From positions 1 to 6,421 of the forward strand of contig CAKAPY010000083.1 of the NCBI GenBank assembly GCA_916719935.1: a stretch of 6,421 nt of DNA, given 5' to 3'. The stretch's first letter is position 1. Each line of letters begins with the position of its first letter. Of this stretch, positions 5,598 through 6,421 are shown piece by piece. The translations under genes were made by a program, and so were the position numbers. Source of the stretch: an uncultured Actinomyces sp. (GTDB lineage Bacteria > Actinomycetota > Actinomycetes > Actinomycetales > Actinomycetaceae). Below the pieces are notes generated by a model. The model did no database searches and was not told where the DNA came from. It worked only from the letters and a program-made list of their open reading frames with translations.

Positions 5598-6362
5598 TCA
5601 CATCCCCACCCATCGAGGAACCCATTGAATCTGGTCTGTAACGGCGCGCAGCCTGGGAAGAGCACTGAGTCCTTCAATGACACCCTGGACTTTTTCTCGC
5701 AGCTCAGAGCGCGTAAGGTCACCTTCATTCCTACGCACCTTCGAGGCATCAATTTCAAGAATGATGCGGCAGAGTTCCTGGCCGGCATATTCCACATGGA
5801 GATCACTCACTGGCGAGAATTCCTGGCTCGCCTGCTCAAGTAGCAGATTCTTGAGGTCCCGATCTTTCCACGCTGGAAGCCAATGATCTCCCTGAGCCAG
5901 AGCCGCGGTTGCACTTCGAGGAACCACGATATCTGCACTGTGGGGGTCAAAGACAACGCGCCCTGCGCTTTCAACCAAAGCGACCAGTGCAACTCGCTTG
6001 AAAGGAAGTCCCATGGGACGCGAAGTCGGATCAAAATCCGAAAGTGATGCAGAAGAGCTAAACGCAGCAATTGCTGGGCCCGCGGAGGTTTCAATCACGA
6101 GAAACCCAGCCGGATCATGCCCCAACTCCCCCGCATGGACTCCAGTTACTCGAGGATCCTCTTCGACACGGATTGGAACAATCACACGCTCATCCTCAAG
6201 AGCATGGACCAGCTCTTCGAGTTGTTGCGCACTATCCTTAGGGCATTCAAGCGCATGCTGAGTTTTACTCAGAGCCTGCCCGTGATCATCTCGGTTGTGC
6301 GTAGCCATCGAAAGACGCTGCGCCAAACGGTTCTTCTGTTCGTCGCCAATTGCCTCGGTCAT
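5598..6362 (-). CDS. SseB family protein
   Basis: This is a 254-residue, probably cytoplasmic protein without signal peptide or membrane helices. The first 45 residues are polar and variable. From about residue 47 to 165 it matches the SseB N-terminal domain: ALEDERVIVPIRVEED, then GFLVIETSAGPAIAAFSS, then a MGLPFKRVAL segment and VVFDPHSADIVVPRSATAAL. The C-terminal third (about 166-254) mixes helix and strand and ends IQWVPRWVGM. The family name comes from an enhanced-serine-sensitivity protein of E. coli, and its biochemical role is not established. Genes of this family often lie just upstream of infC in actinobacteria. AGGAAG lies 5 bases before the ATG at 6362, supporting that start. The gene runs in the same direction as infC, with 242 bases of promoter and leader between them, so transcripts reading out of it would also meet the infC attenuator. 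Confidence 0.8.
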   Translation of the reverse strand: MTEAIGDEQKNRLAQRLSMATHNRDDHGQALSKTQHALECPKDSAQQLEELVHALEDERVIVPIRVEEDPRVTGVHAGELGHDPAGFLVIETSAGPAIAAFSSSASLSDFDPTSRPMGLPFKRVALVALVESAGRVVFDPHSADIVVPRSATAALAQGDHWLPAWKDRDLKNLLLEQASQEFSPVSDLHVEYAGQELCRIILEIDASKVRRNEGDLTRSELREKVQGVIEGLSALPRLRAVTDQIQWVPRWVGM

Positions 6363-6382
6363 CAGCGCTTCCTAAACCAGGA

Positions 6383-6407
6383 GAAGGGACCGCGGCGGCC
6401 TCCCTTT
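6383..6407. repeat. G/C-rich inverted repeat upstream of the SseB gene
   Basis: AAGGGA (6384-6389) and TCCCTT (6401-6406) flank a G/C-rich centre that can pair further (CCG with CGG), with two unpaired C residues. Neither strand shows a real T-tract after it. It may be the terminator of a gene beyond the window edge or part of the SseB gene's leader. Confidence 0.3.
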
Positions 6408-6421
6408 CCATCCGCTTGAAT

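Noticed and set aside
5420..5806. Open frame of 128 codons on the - strand across the end of the SseB gene and the infC leader
   Set aside because: It overlaps the SseB gene in another frame and runs through the promoter and leader hairpins; the product has no recognisable domain.
5325..5843. Open frame of 172 codons on the + strand across the infC leader and the 3' end of the SseB gene
   Set aside because: It is antisense to a real gene and to a structured leader, has a low-complexity unrecognisable product and no ribosome binding site or conserved motif that I can see.
1..6421. CRISPR array, insertion sequence, tRNA or rRNA
   Set aside because: No regularly spaced direct repeats, no transposase-like protein or terminal repeats, and no cloverleaf or rRNA-like stretch was seen on reading both strands.

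Overview
The window looks like the chromosome of an actinobacterium of moderate G+C content, most likely Actinomycetaceae or a relative of the Bifidobacteriaceae. The grounds are the sequence style of IF3, L20 and L35, an SseB-family gene directly upstream of infC, a TrmH-type methyltransferase directly downstream of rplT, and a sucrose phosphorylase that aligns without gaps to the Bifidobacterium adolescentis enzyme as I remember it. Taxonomy is inferred from recalled sequences, not from a search.

Two transcription units converge. On the left, on the + strand, is a two-gene sucrose module: sucrose phosphorylase (TTG start at 258) followed 19 bases later by a 12-helix MFS sugar transporter. 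The transporter would import sucrose. The phosphorylase would split it with phosphate into alpha-D-glucose 1-phosphate and fructose, saving ATP compared with hydrolysis. About 257 A/T-rich bases precede it and hold a weak promoter candidate and an inverted repeat next to the ribosome binding site. A strong hairpin terminator (3100-3148) separates the module from the opposing unit and may work in both directions.

On the right, on the - strand, the order of transcription is: SseB-family protein (6362 to 5598), a leader of about 210 bases, infC (IF3), rpmI (L35), rplT (L20) and a SpoU/TrmH RNA methyltransferase gene that starts 7 bases after the rplT stop. This is a translation and ribosome-biogenesis operon.

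The most interesting part is the infC leader (about 5531-5323, - strand). It begins after a plausible extended -10 promoter, contains several small hairpins, and ends in a perfect 10-bp hairpin followed by five T residues, only about 23 bases before the infC ribosome binding site. No credible promoter is seen between this terminator and infC, so operon transcripts must read through it, which suggests transcription attenuation. infC itself appears to start at a non-standard ATT codon 6 bases after a consensus AAGGAG, the arrangement used for IF3 autoregulation in Escherichia coli. The operon head may therefore carry two layers of control, one transcriptional and one translational.

I see no mobile element, CRISPR array, tRNA or rRNA.
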